Positions 7,568-16,771 of a stretch of DNA of 64,000 nt are shown piece by piece (the stretch's first letter is position 1; each line of letters opens with the position of its first letter). The position numbers and the translations under genes were made by a program. This stretch comes from Streptomyces sp. NRRL F-5630 (lineage in GTDB: Bacteria; Actinomycetota; Actinomycetes; Streptomycetales; Streptomycetaceae). The DNA lies in NCBI RefSeq assembly GCF_000719475.1, contig NZ_JOGO01000006.1, positions 62,001-126,000 on the forward strand, read 5' to 3'. The notes under the pieces are model-generated. The model was given only the letters and a program-made list of their open reading frames with translations. It ran no database searches and was not told the origin of the DNA.

Positions 7568-10500
7568 TCAGTTCGCGGGCCGGTGCGCCAGGTCCTCCAG
7601 CTCCTGGGCGGTCTGCCGGGGGGTGGGTTCGCCCATGGCCTCCATGCCCGTTGGCAAGCGTTTCCATTCCTCCAGGGCGGCGAGGTAGGCGGTACGGGCC
7701 GCGCGCGGCTGGGCGGCGCCCGCGTAGTCGCGGCCCAGCCAGTGGTGGGCCTGGGCGGTGCGCGAGACGGCCGTGGCGCGGTCGAGGTCGCTCGTGGCCT
7801 CCTCCTGGGCGCGGCGCCCGGCGCGGGCGGCGGCGCGGAAGACGTCGGCGGCCTCGCCGTACCGGGCGAGGCGGCTCGCGCCCGTCGCGGCGAGCAGGAG
7901 GCACTGCCCCCACTCCAGATGCGCGGTCGCCGCCGTCAGCGGCTCGCGCAGGCGGCGGGCGGCGAGCCCGAGGTGGAACTCGGCCTCGCGCAGGTCGACG
8001 CGGTCGCCCGTGAGGTGGTGGCGGTGGACGAGGGCGCGGCCGAGGAGGAGTTCGCGGTGCGGCGCGGCGCTGTGCTGGCTGCCCGTCTCCGTGAGGCAGC
8101 TCCGCAGCACCTGGACGGCGCGGTTGGCGCGGGCGAGCCGGGCCGCCGGGTCGCCGTCGCCGAGCCGGGCGCGGTCCAGGAGGGTCTGGCCCCACTCCGC
8201 GAGGAGGCGCGCGTGCGCCGCGCTGTCGCGCGGGATGCCGGGGAGCGCCTGCCCGAAGTGCTCCGCGGCGGCGTCGAGTTCGGCCGGGTCGGCGTGCTCG
8301 GCGTAGCGGGCGCGGTGGAGGCGGGCGGTGCGGGCGAGCAGTTCGCTGCGGTGGCGGGCGCGGGCCCCGGGGAGCGCGGTGGCGAGCCTGCGGGCGGCCT
8401 CGGCGAGCCCTTCGGGGCCCGAGGCGAGGAGGGCGTCGACGAGGTCGAGGACGACGGCGGGCCTGTCCTCGGGACGCAGGGCCGACTCGTCGTCCGCCGG
8501 GGGCGTGACGTCGAGCGCGGTGCGCAGCGAGTGCGCGGCGCGGCGGGCCCGGACGCGGCCGTCGGCCCCGGCACCCGCGAGCCCGGCGAGGCGCAGGAGG
8601 AGCCGCCCGTGGGCGAGGGCGAGCAGGGCGGGGACCCCGTCCTGCTCACCGGTGCGCGCGTCGGCGAGCGCTTCGAGCATCCCGACGCCGCTCTGGAGCA
8701 GCGAGCTGTCCCCGCTGAGGCGGAACTGGCTCTCCAGGACGCCGACGCGCTCCAGGGTGAGCCGCAGCGCGTGCGCGGGGTCGAGCCCGGGCGCGGCGCA
8801 GGCGGCGGCGTACTCGCGTTCGGCGGCGCGCAGCAGGTCGAGCGCGTCGGCCCGGGAGCCCTGGCGGCGCGCGTCCTCGGCGAGCGCGGCGAGGACCTGG
8901 GCGAGGACGGCGCGGTGGGCGGGCGCGCGCGAGGCGGCGACGGCGGCCTCGGCGTGGCCGCGCGCCTCCTGGAGCATCGCCTCACCGCGTTCGACGCGCC
9001 ACAGCCGCAGCAGCGTCGCGGCGCACGTGGCGAGGAGTTCGGGCGCGGGCTGCTGCTGCTGGCGCACGGCGCTGCGCAGGAGCTGGGCCGCGTCCATGAG
9101 GGACTGGACCATGCCGTGGCGCTCGTACTCGGCGACGAGTCCGTCCGCGGCGCCGAGCGCGGGGGGCGGCAGTCCGCCGTCGCCCGCGGGGAGCGGTGAC
9201 ACGGGCAGGAAGCGCCGCAGCACCTCGGCGGCGACCTCGGCGAAGGGCTGCGGTACGCCCCCGGAGCCCCGCGCGGCGGACTCCTCCTCGTCCCCCGCGC
9301 CGCCCGGCCCCTCGTACGCCGCGTCCCGCGCGCCCTCGTACCCCTCGCCGCGTGGGCCCGGCTGCCGGTCCCGCCCGGCGAGGGGCGGCAGCGCGGGGCC
9401 GCCGTCGAGCTGGGCGAGGGCGAGCGCGGGGAAGTTCGGGCCGCCCTTGCCGAAGTGCTGGGTGACGTACTCGGAGCAGTGCTTGAGGATGAGCGCGGCC
9501 TCGTCCCTGCCGAGCGGGCCGAGGAGCGCCTCGCGCACGCCGGGCGCGAAGGTGTACCAGGGCCCGGTCGCGGGGTCCTCCTCGCTCTGCTTGAGGAGTC
9601 CGCCGAGGAGGACTTCGGCGAGTTCGGCGGGCCCGGAGCCGGGGAGCATGGTGCGCTGCACGAGTTGCATGACGGGCAGCGAGAGCGGGGCCGCGGCGAG
9701 GTGGGTCGCGAGGCGGCCGGCGAGCGGCGAGGCGGCGGCGCGGAAGCGGCTCACGCGCTGGAGCGCGGGCACCTCGGCGCTGTGCCCCGGCGCCGCCCCG
9801 GCGGGCTGGTCGGCGCGGACCCAGCCGATCGCCCCGGTGACGGCGGCGCCCCCGCGCCCCGTCATGAGCCGCGCCCAGGAGGCGAGGGCTGCGGGGACGG
9901 GCGGGACGACGGGGACGGGCAGCGCGTCGGACGAGGGGCGCGTGGTGCGTTCGGCGACCTGGAGGCGTCCGGTGCCCGTGCGGGTGAGGCGGCCGAAGAC
10001 GACGGGGAGCCTGGTGCGGTTCCACAGGCGCTGCGGGAGCGGCTGGAGGACGGACACCGGTCCGGAGCGGGCGAGGCGGTGCAGCATCCGGTGGCCCTGG
10101 CCGGTGCGCCACAGCTCGCCCGCGCAGTCGCTCACGACGAGCGTGAGGCTGCGCCCGGTGGGGTCGGCGAGGCGTTCGGGGGCGTAGCGGGGGCCCTCGC
10201 CGGGCGCCGCGGCGAGGGCGAGCGGCGCGGCGGCGTCGGCGCCCTCGTGGAGGTAGTGGCAGCGGATGCCGGCGAAGGCCCCGAGCTGCGAGAAGACCTG
10301 CCGCAGCTCCTCGAACATCCGCTCCCACACACGCATCGAGGGCGAGGCGTCGAGAACGAGGTGGAGGGTCGCCTCGTGGCGCTCGACGCTGCGGTAGACG
10401 GGGAGGACGAGGCCGCCCGCGCGCGCGGAGAGTTCGGCGGTCGCGGTCTCGTCGAGCACCTTGCGCCGCCGGGTGCCCGCCGTGCGGAAGCGCTGGAGGG

Positions 10501-11365
10501 GGCGCAGGGCGCGCTGGAGGTCGAGCGTGGAGCCGAAGGCGGGCGCGGCGGGCACGCCGACGCGCAGCCCGGGGCCGTCCGCGCTCCCGGCGCGCCCGGT
10601 GTAGAGCCCGACGGTCCCGCCGGTCCGCGTCACTCCCTGCGCGGGCCTCTTCCGGGGCGGCTCGGGGGGCGCGGGGGGAACGGGCCCCCCGGGCGGGGGC
10701 GGTACGGGCGGCACGTCGCTCACGGGGGCGCCCCGCTCCCCCGTCCCGCCCTCGGCCGGGGCCCCGCCGATGCGGCCCGCGAGCCACAGCGCGTCGCCGA
10801 GTTGTTCGGCGTCGGGGTCGAGTCCGGCGGTGCGCAGGGTGAGGACGAGGGAGGAGAGGGGGGACGGGGCGGGGCTGGAGCGCGGTGCCCGGGGCGTACC
10901 GTCCGCCGGGGGCGTGTGGTCCGCCCGGGAGAGGCCGTCCGCCCGCGGCGTGCTGTCCGGCCGCGAGGGGTCGGCGAGCGTCGGCGGTTCGTGGGGCGTC
11001 CCCGGTCCGGATGCCGCACCCGCCTCACCGGCGGCTCCCGGTTCGTCACCCGCCCCCGTCTCACCGGTGGCCCTCGCCTCACCGGTAGCCCGTGGATCAC
11101 CGGCTGCGGAGCCGGTGCCCCACCGGGTCTCTCCGGCCTCCGGCGCGTCCCCCGTCGTCGAGTGGCGCCCCGGGGGCCGGGCCCGCCCTCCGGGGCCCTC
11201 CAGTGGCTCGGCCCCCGCCCCGTGCTCGCCCCTCGGCCCGTGGCCCGTCCCTGGCCCCCGTGCCGTGCCCCGCCCGGAGAGGGGGAACGGGTGCGGCAGG
11301 GGGCCGGGGCCGTCCGGGCCCTCGGCGTGGTCGTCCCCGTGGTGCGGCATGGCGAAGTCGCGCAT
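7568..11365 (-). CDS. vWA-domain protein of the SAV_2336 type with helical repeat C-terminus
   Basis: 1265 residues. ATG at 11365 has GAGGTGA upstream; a GTG at 11374 overlapping the ATPase stop is an alternative. Residues 1 to about 160 are low-complexity Gly/Glu/Pro. A short SAV_2336 N-terminal region follows (LTLRTAGLDPDAEQLGDAL). Near residue 339 a vWA domain shows the metal-binding DASPS motif in LVLDASPSM, and LVVSDCAGELW later in the fold. The last 500 residues are Ala/Leu/Arg-rich helical, TPR-like repeats. In known ternary systems a vWA protein works with a MoxR ATPase and a VMAP protein; the genes directly upstream are exactly those two, and the ATPase gene touches this one. Confidence 0.83.
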   Translation of the reverse strand: MRDFAMPHHGDDHAEGPDGPGPLPHPFPLSGRGTARGPGTGHGPRGEHGAGAEPLEGPGGRARPPGRHSTTGDAPEAGETRWGTGSAAGDPRATGEARATGETGAGDEPGAAGEAGAASGPGTPHEPPTLADPSRPDSTPRADGLSRADHTPPADGTPRAPRSSPAPSPLSSLVLTLRTAGLDPDAEQLGDALWLAGRIGGAPAEGGTGERGAPVSDVPPVPPPPGGPVPPAPPEPPRKRPAQGVTRTGGTVGLYTGRAGSADGPGLRVGVPAAPAFGSTLDLQRALRPLQRFRTAGTRRRKVLDETATAELSARAGGLVLPVYRSVERHEATLHLVLDASPSMRVWERMFEELRQVFSQLGAFAGIRCHYLHEGADAAAPLALAAAPGEGPRYAPERLADPTGRSLTLVVSDCAGELWRTGQGHRMLHRLARSGPVSVLQPLPQRLWNRTRLPVVFGRLTRTGTGRLQVAERTTRPSSDALPVPVVPPVPAALASWARLMTGRGGAAVTGAIGWVRADQPAGAAPGHSAEVPALQRVSRFRAAASPLAGRLATHLAAAPLSLPVMQLVQRTMLPGSGPAELAEVLLGGLLKQSEEDPATGPWYTFAPGVREALLGPLGRDEAALILKHCSEYVTQHFGKGGPNFPALALAQLDGGPALPPLAGRDRQPGPRGEGYEGARDAAYEGPGGAGDEEESAARGSGGVPQPFAEVAAEVLRRFLPVSPLPAGDGGLPPPALGAADGLVAEYERHGMVQSLMDAAQLLRSAVRQQQQPAPELLATCAATLLRLWRVERGEAMLQEARGHAEAAVAASRAPAHRAVLAQVLAALAEDARRQGSRADALDLLRAAEREYAAACAAPGLDPAHALRLTLERVGVLESQFRLSGDSSLLQSGVGMLEALADARTGEQDGVPALLALAHGRLLLRLAGLAGAGADGRVRARRAAHSLRTALDVTPPADDESALRPEDRPAVVLDLVDALLASGPEGLAEAARRLATALPGARARHRSELLARTARLHRARYAEHADPAELDAAAEHFGQALPGIPRDSAAHARLLAEWGQTLLDRARLGDGDPAARLARANRAVQVLRSCLTETGSQHSAAPHRELLLGRALVHRHHLTGDRVDLREAEFHLGLAARRLREPLTAATAHLEWGQCLLLAATGASRLARYGEAADVFRAAARAGRRAQEEATSDLDRATAVSRTAQAHHWLGRDYAGAAQPRAARTAYLAALEEWKRLPTGMEAMGEPTPRQTAQELEDLAHRPAN

Positions 11366-11370
11366 CGGGG

Positions 11371-12417
11371 TCACCTCGGGCGGTCGAGTCGCTGGATGAG
11401 GAGCTCGGCGAGGCGGTCGCGGTCGAGTCCGGGGGCCGCGCCGGTGAGGTGGATGGCGTTGAGGAGCTGGTCGGCGGCGAGGAGTTCGGTGTGCGAACGC
11501 TCCAGGAAGCGCGTGATGAGGTCCTCCGCGTCGCGCTCGCGCTCGCGGCCGAGGTGGGCGCGGACGAAGTTGGCGAGGCGTTCGTGGTCGGGACGGCCCA
11601 GCTCCAGGTGGATGCAGCGGCGCAGGAGCGGTGCGGGGAAGTCGCGTTCCTCGTTGCTCGTGAGCACGACGAAGGGGAAGTGCGTGCAGGCGATCCTGCC
11701 GTCCTTGACCCGCACCTTGCGGCCGTCCGAGGTGAGGACCTCGGCCTCGTTGCCGGGGAGCCGGTCGGCGAGCCGCTGGAGTTCGGGGATGACGAACTCG
11801 CCCTCCTCCAGGATGTTGAGCAGGTCGTTGGGGAGGTCTATGTCGCTCTTGTCCAGCTCGTCGACGAGGAGGACGCGGGGGCGCGCGGAGGGGAGCAGCG
11901 CGGTGCCGAGCGGGCCGAGCCTGATGTAGTCGCCGATGCGCTCGGGGGCGCCGGGCCCCCCGGCCCCGGCCCCCGGGTCGTGCGCGGCGATCTGCACGTC
12001 CTGGAGACGCGCTATCGCGTCGTAGTGGTAGAGCCCGTCCTGGAGCGAGGTGCGGCTGACGATGGGCCAGCGCAGGACGTCGCCGAGGCGCAGTTCGTCG
12101 GCCACGGAGTGCGCGAGGGAACTCTTGCCGACGCCGGGGCCGCCCGTGACGAGGAGGGGGCGGCGCAGGTAGAGCGCGGCGTTGATCACTTCCAGTTCCT
12201 CGGCGCCCGGCCGCAGCGAGACCGCCTGGGCGCGGTGCGCGCCGAGCCTGCGGGTCTCGGCGCCGCCCGGTGTCTGGCTCGCGCGGTGCCGGAAGTCGCG
12301 CCACGGCGGCGGGGCGGGGAGCCGGTCTATGCCGTCGTGGGGTTCCCCGGCGCCCCGGTAGACCAGCCACTCCCCGGCGACGGGACCGGGTTCCTCGGAC
12401 ACTGCGGCCTCACTCAT
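11371..12417 (-). CDS. MoxR-type AAA+ ATPase
   Basis: 348 residues, start behind GAGGGAG. Walker A is GGPGVGKSS (92-100) and Walker B is VLLVDELDK (182-190), followed by a sensor-1 LTSNEERDFPAPLLRRC segment typical of MoxR ATPases. MoxR proteins remodel or chelate-load vWA partners. Here the vWA gene follows within a few bases and the VMAP/trypsin gene precedes it, so it is inferred to be the NTP-driven switch of the locus. Confidence 0.9.
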   Translation of the reverse strand: MSEAAVSEEPGPVAGEWLVYRGAGEPHDGIDRLPAPPPWRDFRHRASQTPGGAETRRLGAHRAQAVSLRPGAEELEVINAALYLRRPLLVTGGPGVGKSSLAHSVADELRLGDVLRWPIVSRTSLQDGLYHYDAIARLQDVQIAAHDPGAGAGGPGAPERIGDYIRLGPLGTALLPSARPRVLLVDELDKSDIDLPNDLLNILEEGEFVIPELQRLADRLPGNEAEVLTSDGRKVRVKDGRIACTHFPFVVLTSNEERDFPAPLLRRCIHLELGRPDHERLANFVRAHLGRERERDAEDLITRFLERSHTELLAADQLLNAIHLTGAAPGLDRDRLAELLIQRLDRPR

Positions 12418-12563
12418 GATCGGCTCCCTCGTCACTGGTCTGCGGCGTCGCTCGGTCGTCTCGTCTCGTCGTCGGGCCCACCGGGGGCCCTGGCTACGGG
12501 CGCTCGGGCCGTACGGGGCACGGGCCACACGGTAGCGAGCGGCCCGACGCCGCGTCAGGTCTT

Positions 12564-14903
12564 TCACGGGGGAGCAAGCAGCGCGGGGGCGGCGCGCGGT
12601 GGGTCGTACATCAGCACCACGCCCTCGGACCAGCCCTGCCCGTGCTCGGCCGCGCGTCGCCAGTCGTGCAGCGCGTAGGGCAGGTACGCCGCGCTGTGCG
12701 CCGCGCGCACCTCCTGTCCTACCCGGGTGTGGAAGCCGGAGCAGTTCCCGTCGTACGCGTACCCCGGGACCATCCCGTACGTGCGCGAGAACTCCCCCCG
12801 GCGCCGCCAGAGCGCGACCCCGTACCCGGCCCGCACCAGGCGGGGCAGCGCGTCGCCCGTGACGGGGTGCGCGGCACCCCGGTACTGGCACAGGACCGGG
12901 ATCTCGGCGGGGTGCGTGACGAGGTCGTCGGCGAGGGGGCGCGGCGCGCCGCCCGCGCAGTCGAGGACGCTGCCGTGCACGCCCTCCGCGTCGGGGCCGC
13001 GCGGGTGCAGCGCCGCCCAGCGCACGGGGTCGACCTCGGCCTCCGGGCCGAACTGCTCGCGGCTCGCGCACCGCACGACGACGGGCCGTACGGCGCCGAG
13101 CGGGCCGCCGCCGGAGGGGTCGGGCCACGTGTCGACCTCCAGGCCGAGCAGGTCGTGGGGCAGCGCGACGTGGAGCACGGCGGGGGCTGCCGGCTCGTCG
13201 CAGCGCCGGAAGGCGTCGGCGAGGGGTCCGGCGAGCGCGGTGGGCAGGGCGCGCAACGGGACGGCGTCGGCGCTCTCGTGGACGGACTCGGTGAGCGGTT
13301 CGGGGCCGCCCGGCTCGCCCTCCTCGACGGCGAGGCCCCACGTGACGTGACCGGGCTGCCAGCCGAGGGCGTCGACGCGGAGCACGACGGCGCGGCGCGC
13401 GGCGCGACGGCGCGGGCGCGGCAGCACGGCGGCGGGGCGTTCGTGGGCGCGCCACCAGTCGGCGAGTTCGGTGTGGTAGACGGCGCGGACCCCGGGGGGC
13501 AGTTCGTCGGCGGCGTCGGCGGCCCAGTCGCGCAGCTTCCGCAGGGCGTGCTCGGCCTCCCGGGCCCCGGTGGCGGACGGCTCCTCGGCGGGCGGGAGCG
13601 CGGCGGTGGAGTGGGCGGCGGCGTGGAGCGGGGCCGCCGCCCCGGCCGGGGTCGCCGCGTGCAGCACCGCGAGGACGTAGCGCAGCGCGAGCGTGTACGG
13701 GTCCCGCACGCCGCCCGCCCGGTCGCGCAGCACACCGAAGCCGTCGCGCCAGGCGCGCGGCGGGTGCGGGCGGTCGGCCCCGTAGAGGTCGAGGGGCAGG
13801 CCGCGCAGGAGCGTCGCGAGTGCGGCGGGCGCGACGGGGTGCGGGAGTTCGGCGAAAAGGCCGTAGAGGCGGGTGCGGTCGAGGGGGCCCGGACGGGTCC
13901 CGGGGCCCCACAGCGCGCGCTGGGCGTCGGTCCAGGTGGGCGCGCCGCCCGCGAGCTGGGAGGCGTGGTAGCGGTCGTGGTCGCGGTACAGGACCTGGTA
14001 GAGATCCTCCTCGGGCTCCGGCGGCCGCGGCACGGGGCCGGGCGCGGCGTCGTCCTCGGCGCGGGGCTCGGGCAGGACCGTCGCGGGGACGGGCGCCGCG
14101 AGGTCCGTCCCGGCGCGTCCCGTGGCCGCGCCTTCCCACCACGGCCCGTCGGGGAGCATCGTGCCGAAGGGCGGGGTGGCCCGCTCGGCCGTCAGCCCCG
14201 GCACCGCGAGGGAGCGCAGGCAGGCGATGTCGACGGCGGAGCCGCTGCCGCCGTCGCGCAGCCGGGACTTGACGACGGCGACGACCTCGCCGCGCCGCAG
14301 GTCGACGACCGGTCCGCCGGAGGAGCCCGCGATGAACCCCTCCCCCTTCAGGAGGAGCTGCTCGGGCTCCCCGGGCCCGCCGAGGGTTCCCGCGACGGTG
14401 ACGGCGCCGCCGCGCAGGGTCAGCCGCCCGCCGTTGTCGATCCAGCCGACCTGGTAGAGCCCGTTGCCGTCGAGCTGGGTGCCCGCGGGGCGGTCGGAGA
14501 GATAGGCGCACGTGTACGGGGCGGGTCGGCGCAGCCGGACGAGAGCGAGGTCGGGGGCGGGCCAGGGGCCGGTCGCGGGGCCGTGCTCGGGGAGCACGGC
14601 GGCGACCTCGCCTTCGAGTGCGAAGGGGAGACCGCTGGGGCCCACCTGGCAGACGATCACCCGCTCCCCCTTCCCGACCGGACGCAGCGCCGCCCCGTCG
14701 AAGAGGACATGCGCGCAGGTCAGGACCCACTGCGGCGCGGCGAGAAAGCCGCTGCCGAGAAACAGCCCTGCCTCCTGGACGGTGTCGAGGGGGCTATACC
14801 CGGCTCGGGGAACGTGGATGCGGACCGTGGCCGCCTTCGTCAGATCCTCCAGGATCTTCCACGCCGGCTGCCCTTCCCCGCCGCCGTTCACCGCGTCCCC
14901 CAT
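12564..14903 (-). CDS. Trypsin-like serine protease with C-terminal VMAP-like region
   Basis: 779 residues, start behind GGGGGA. The N-terminal third is a chymotrypsin-fold protease with an intact triad: His65 in TCAHVL, Asp118 in APDLALVRL, Ser195 in GSSGGPV. There is no signal peptide or membrane segment, so it should act in the cytoplasm. The middle is helical, and the C-terminal part (about 480-779, with VVLRVDALGW and ending near a CSGFHTR segment) resembles the VMAP C-terminal domain found with vWA and MoxR genes. It is the first gene of the leftward operon and the presumed effector or activating protease. The protease call is firm; the VMAP assignment rests on context plus general similarity. 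Confidence 0.82.
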   Translation of the reverse strand: MGDAVNGGGEGQPAWKILEDLTKAATVRIHVPRAGYSPLDTVQEAGLFLGSGFLAAPQWVLTCAHVLFDGAALRPVGKGERVIVCQVGPSGLPFALEGEVAAVLPEHGPATGPWPAPDLALVRLRRPAPYTCAYLSDRPAGTQLDGNGLYQVGWIDNGGRLTLRGGAVTVAGTLGGPGEPEQLLLKGEGFIAGSSGGPVVDLRRGEVVAVVKSRLRDGGSGSAVDIACLRSLAVPGLTAERATPPFGTMLPDGPWWEGAATGRAGTDLAAPVPATVLPEPRAEDDAAPGPVPRPPEPEEDLYQVLYRDHDRYHASQLAGGAPTWTDAQRALWGPGTRPGPLDRTRLYGLFAELPHPVAPAALATLLRGLPLDLYGADRPHPPRAWRDGFGVLRDRAGGVRDPYTLALRYVLAVLHAATPAGAAAPLHAAAHSTAALPPAEEPSATGAREAEHALRKLRDWAADAADELPPGVRAVYHTELADWWRAHERPAAVLPRPRRRAARRAVVLRVDALGWQPGHVTWGLAVEEGEPGGPEPLTESVHESADAVPLRALPTALAGPLADAFRRCDEPAAPAVLHVALPHDLLGLEVDTWPDPSGGGPLGAVRPVVVRCASREQFGPEAEVDPVRWAALHPRGPDAEGVHGSVLDCAGGAPRPLADDLVTHPAEIPVLCQYRGAAHPVTGDALPRLVRAGYGVALWRRRGEFSRTYGMVPGYAYDGNCSGFHTRVGQEVRAAHSAAYLPYALHDWRRAAEHGQGWSEGVVLMYDPPRAAPALLAPP

Positions 14904-15119
14904 GGTGTGTCCCCCGTTCTCCTCCCGCGTGCCTGGCGGGGGCCGATGGGCCGCCGTTCGGTCGTGGCGCGCGGGCAGAGCAGATTAGCCCGTGCGCGGG
15001 GCGGGGGCGAGGAGGAAACGGGACACCCGGCCCGCCTATCCTGTGCCTCGGACCCCCCGGGCCCCCGCCCGCCACCCCTGCCCCTTCAGCCACCGGCCCC
15101 ATCAGACGGAGCACGCGAC
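14904..15119. promoter_or_regulatory. Divergent intergenic region between the conflict operon and the DUF6104 gene
   Basis: 216 bases separate the leftward protease start from the rightward small gene and must hold the promoter for the eight-gene leftward locus. No confident -10/-35 pair or operator could be picked by eye. Confidence 0.4.
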
Positions 15120-15299
15120 ATGTACTTCACCGACCGCGGTATCGAGGAACTGGAACGGCGGCGCGGCGAGGAAGAGGTGAGCTTCGAATGGCTGGCCGAG
15201 CAGTTCCGCGTCTTCGTCGACCTCAACCCGGACTTCGAGGTCCCCGTCGAGCGCCTGGCGACCTGGCTCGCCCGCCTCGACGACGAGGACGAGGACTGA
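15120..15299 (+). CDS. Small DUF6104-family protein
   Basis: 59 residues, MYFTDRGIEELERRRGEEEV at the start and a very acidic C-terminus (LDDEDED). GGAG lies about 10 bases before the ATG. It matches, from memory, a short protein highly conserved across Streptomyces and classed as DUF6104. No catalytic motif or membrane segment; predicted helical and soluble. It stands alone between two leftward genes. Confidence 0.82.
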   Translation: MYFTDRGIEELERRRGEEEVSFEWLAEQFRVFVDLNPDFEVPVERLATWLARLDDEDED

Positions 15300-15591
15300 C
15301 GGCGAGGGCCAGGTCCGACGAGGAAGGGCTGCGGCTGACGGCGTGGGCTGCGGTTGCGACTGAGGGCGTGGGCTGCGGCTGACCGTGCGAGTCGTGCCCG
15401 TGCGCGTGAGCTGGGTCTGACGACGCGGGCCGCTCCTGGCCGCGAACCCCGCGTCAGGCGCGGCGCCCACGCCCCCGGGAACCCAGAGGCGCGGCCCGCC
15501 TCAGCGTGAAAGCCCGGGCTCGTCCCGGACGCGTCCCCGCGTGGAAGCCCCGTCCCCGCCCCGGGCCCGTCCCCAGCGTGGGGGGGGCGCC

Positions 15592-16497
15592 TCACCCCCT
15601 CCCCCACCCCCGTGCCGCCCGCATCCGGTCGTAGGCGAGCGCGGAGAGGCCGTGGGCGACCAGCAGCGTGCCCGCGCAGCACCAGCCGTGGTCGCGGCGC
15701 CGCAGCCCGTACGCGAGCAGCGGCAGCCCCACCGCGCACTGCGCGCCCGCCAGGAGCCGCGCCCCCGGGCCGCGCAGCCACGGGCCCAGAGCACCGTGCT
15801 CGACCGCGTCGATCTCGTCCCGTACCGCGTCGCGCCAGCCCGACCAGGACAGGAGGCGGTTGCCCGGTACGACGGCGGCGACCGAGCGCAGGCGGTCGGC
15901 GGGCTCGCCCGGCACCAGCCCCGCGGGCAGGCGCAGTCCGGCGCGCGCGAGCACCGCGAGCACGCCGCGCAGCCGGGCGCGCGCGTCGCTCTCCGGGTCC
16001 TCCCGGCTCAGCGGCCCGAGTTCCTGGAGGTCGAGCACGGGGTCGAGACCGAGGCGGAGCACGAAGGTGCGCATCGCCTCGTCCTCGCCGAGCGGCGTCC
16101 CGTCCCCCGCCCACTCGTAGCCGACCGGGCGCCGGAAGCCGGAGCAGAGCACGAGACCGGCCCGCTCGTGGTCCCACCACAGCGCGAGGACGGGCCAGGA
16201 GGCACCGACCGCGAGGGCCGTCGCCCAGCCGGTGAGGACCCGGTCGACCGGCTCGCCGCCGTGCAGCCACGGCTTGTCCTCCGGCACGAGGGCACTCCAC
16301 CGCGCCTCACCGTCCGGCCCCGCCTCACCGGCCGGGCAGAGCACGAGCGGCCTGCGCAGCAGCCGCGCGGCACGCGCCGCCTCGTCCGGCTCCGCCCGGC
16401 ACAGCAGGAGCGCTCCGGCCGCCCGCTCGGCGTCCGTCGCGGCGGAGGGGACGGCGGCGTGCGGCGTGGGGCGGGGGCCGCCCGGGGGATTGGCCAT
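15592..16497 (-). CDS. Conserved hypothetical protein with C-terminal membrane segments
   Basis: 301 residues beginning MANPPGGPRPTPHAAVPSAA. The first 220 residues look soluble, with WPVLALWWDHERAGLVLCSG and ELGPLSREDPESDARAR segments. The C-terminal 70 residues contain two hydrophobic stretches (GARLLAGAQCAVGLPLLAYG and WCCAGTLLVAHGLSALAY) likely to be membrane helices. I do not recognise a functional family. It is monocistronic, with the rightward DUF4097-PadR operon divergent upstream. Confidence 0.7.
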   Translation of the reverse strand: MANPPGGPRPTPHAAVPSAATDAERAAGALLLCRAEPDEAARAARLLRRPLVLCPAGEAGPDGEARWSALVPEDKPWLHGGEPVDRVLTGWATALAVGASWPVLALWWDHERAGLVLCSGFRRPVGYEWAGDGTPLGEDEAMRTFVLRLGLDPVLDLQELGPLSREDPESDARARLRGVLAVLARAGLRLPAGLVPGEPADRLRSVAAVVPGNRLLSWSGWRDAVRDEIDAVEHGALGPWLRGPGARLLAGAQCAVGLPLLAYGLRRRDHGWCCAGTLLVAHGLSALAYDRMRAARGWGRG

Positions 16498-16627
16498 GCA
16501 TCCACGCTAGGACGCTCCTCCCCGCGCGGCCCGCCTTCGGCGTCCTTCCGTGGCTCCCGCCCCGGCCCCTCGTCTCCGGGTCCCCGCTTCGGCTTCCCCG
16601 GCCCCCGCACTTGACGCCGACGATCCG

Positions 16628-16659
16628 CGATATATCGTGTCGGCAAGAGAACGCGATAT
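16628..16659 (+). promoter_or_regulatory. Candidate PadR operator upstream of the DUF4097-padR operon
   Basis: A perfect palindrome CGATATATCG (16628-16637) and a second half-site CGATAT (16654-16659) stand out in otherwise GC-rich sequence. A TTGACG hexamer at 16611-16616 could be the -35. ATAT-centred palindromes are typical of PadR operators, and a PadR gene is the second gene of the operon, so autoregulation is inferred. Confidence 0.55.
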
Positions 16660-16771
16660 GACGCGAGGCGCCCCTCGCGTGCTGCCGGTACGCCGCGCCC
16701 GCACGCACCACGCGCACCGCGCGAGACACGTACGAGTGACACACGTACGAGGGAGAACGGGGAGGTTCGGC

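Noticed and set aside
7007..9199. 730-codon open frame antisense to fxsA and the vWA gene
   Set aside because: It spans unrelated genes and gaps without recognisable domains.
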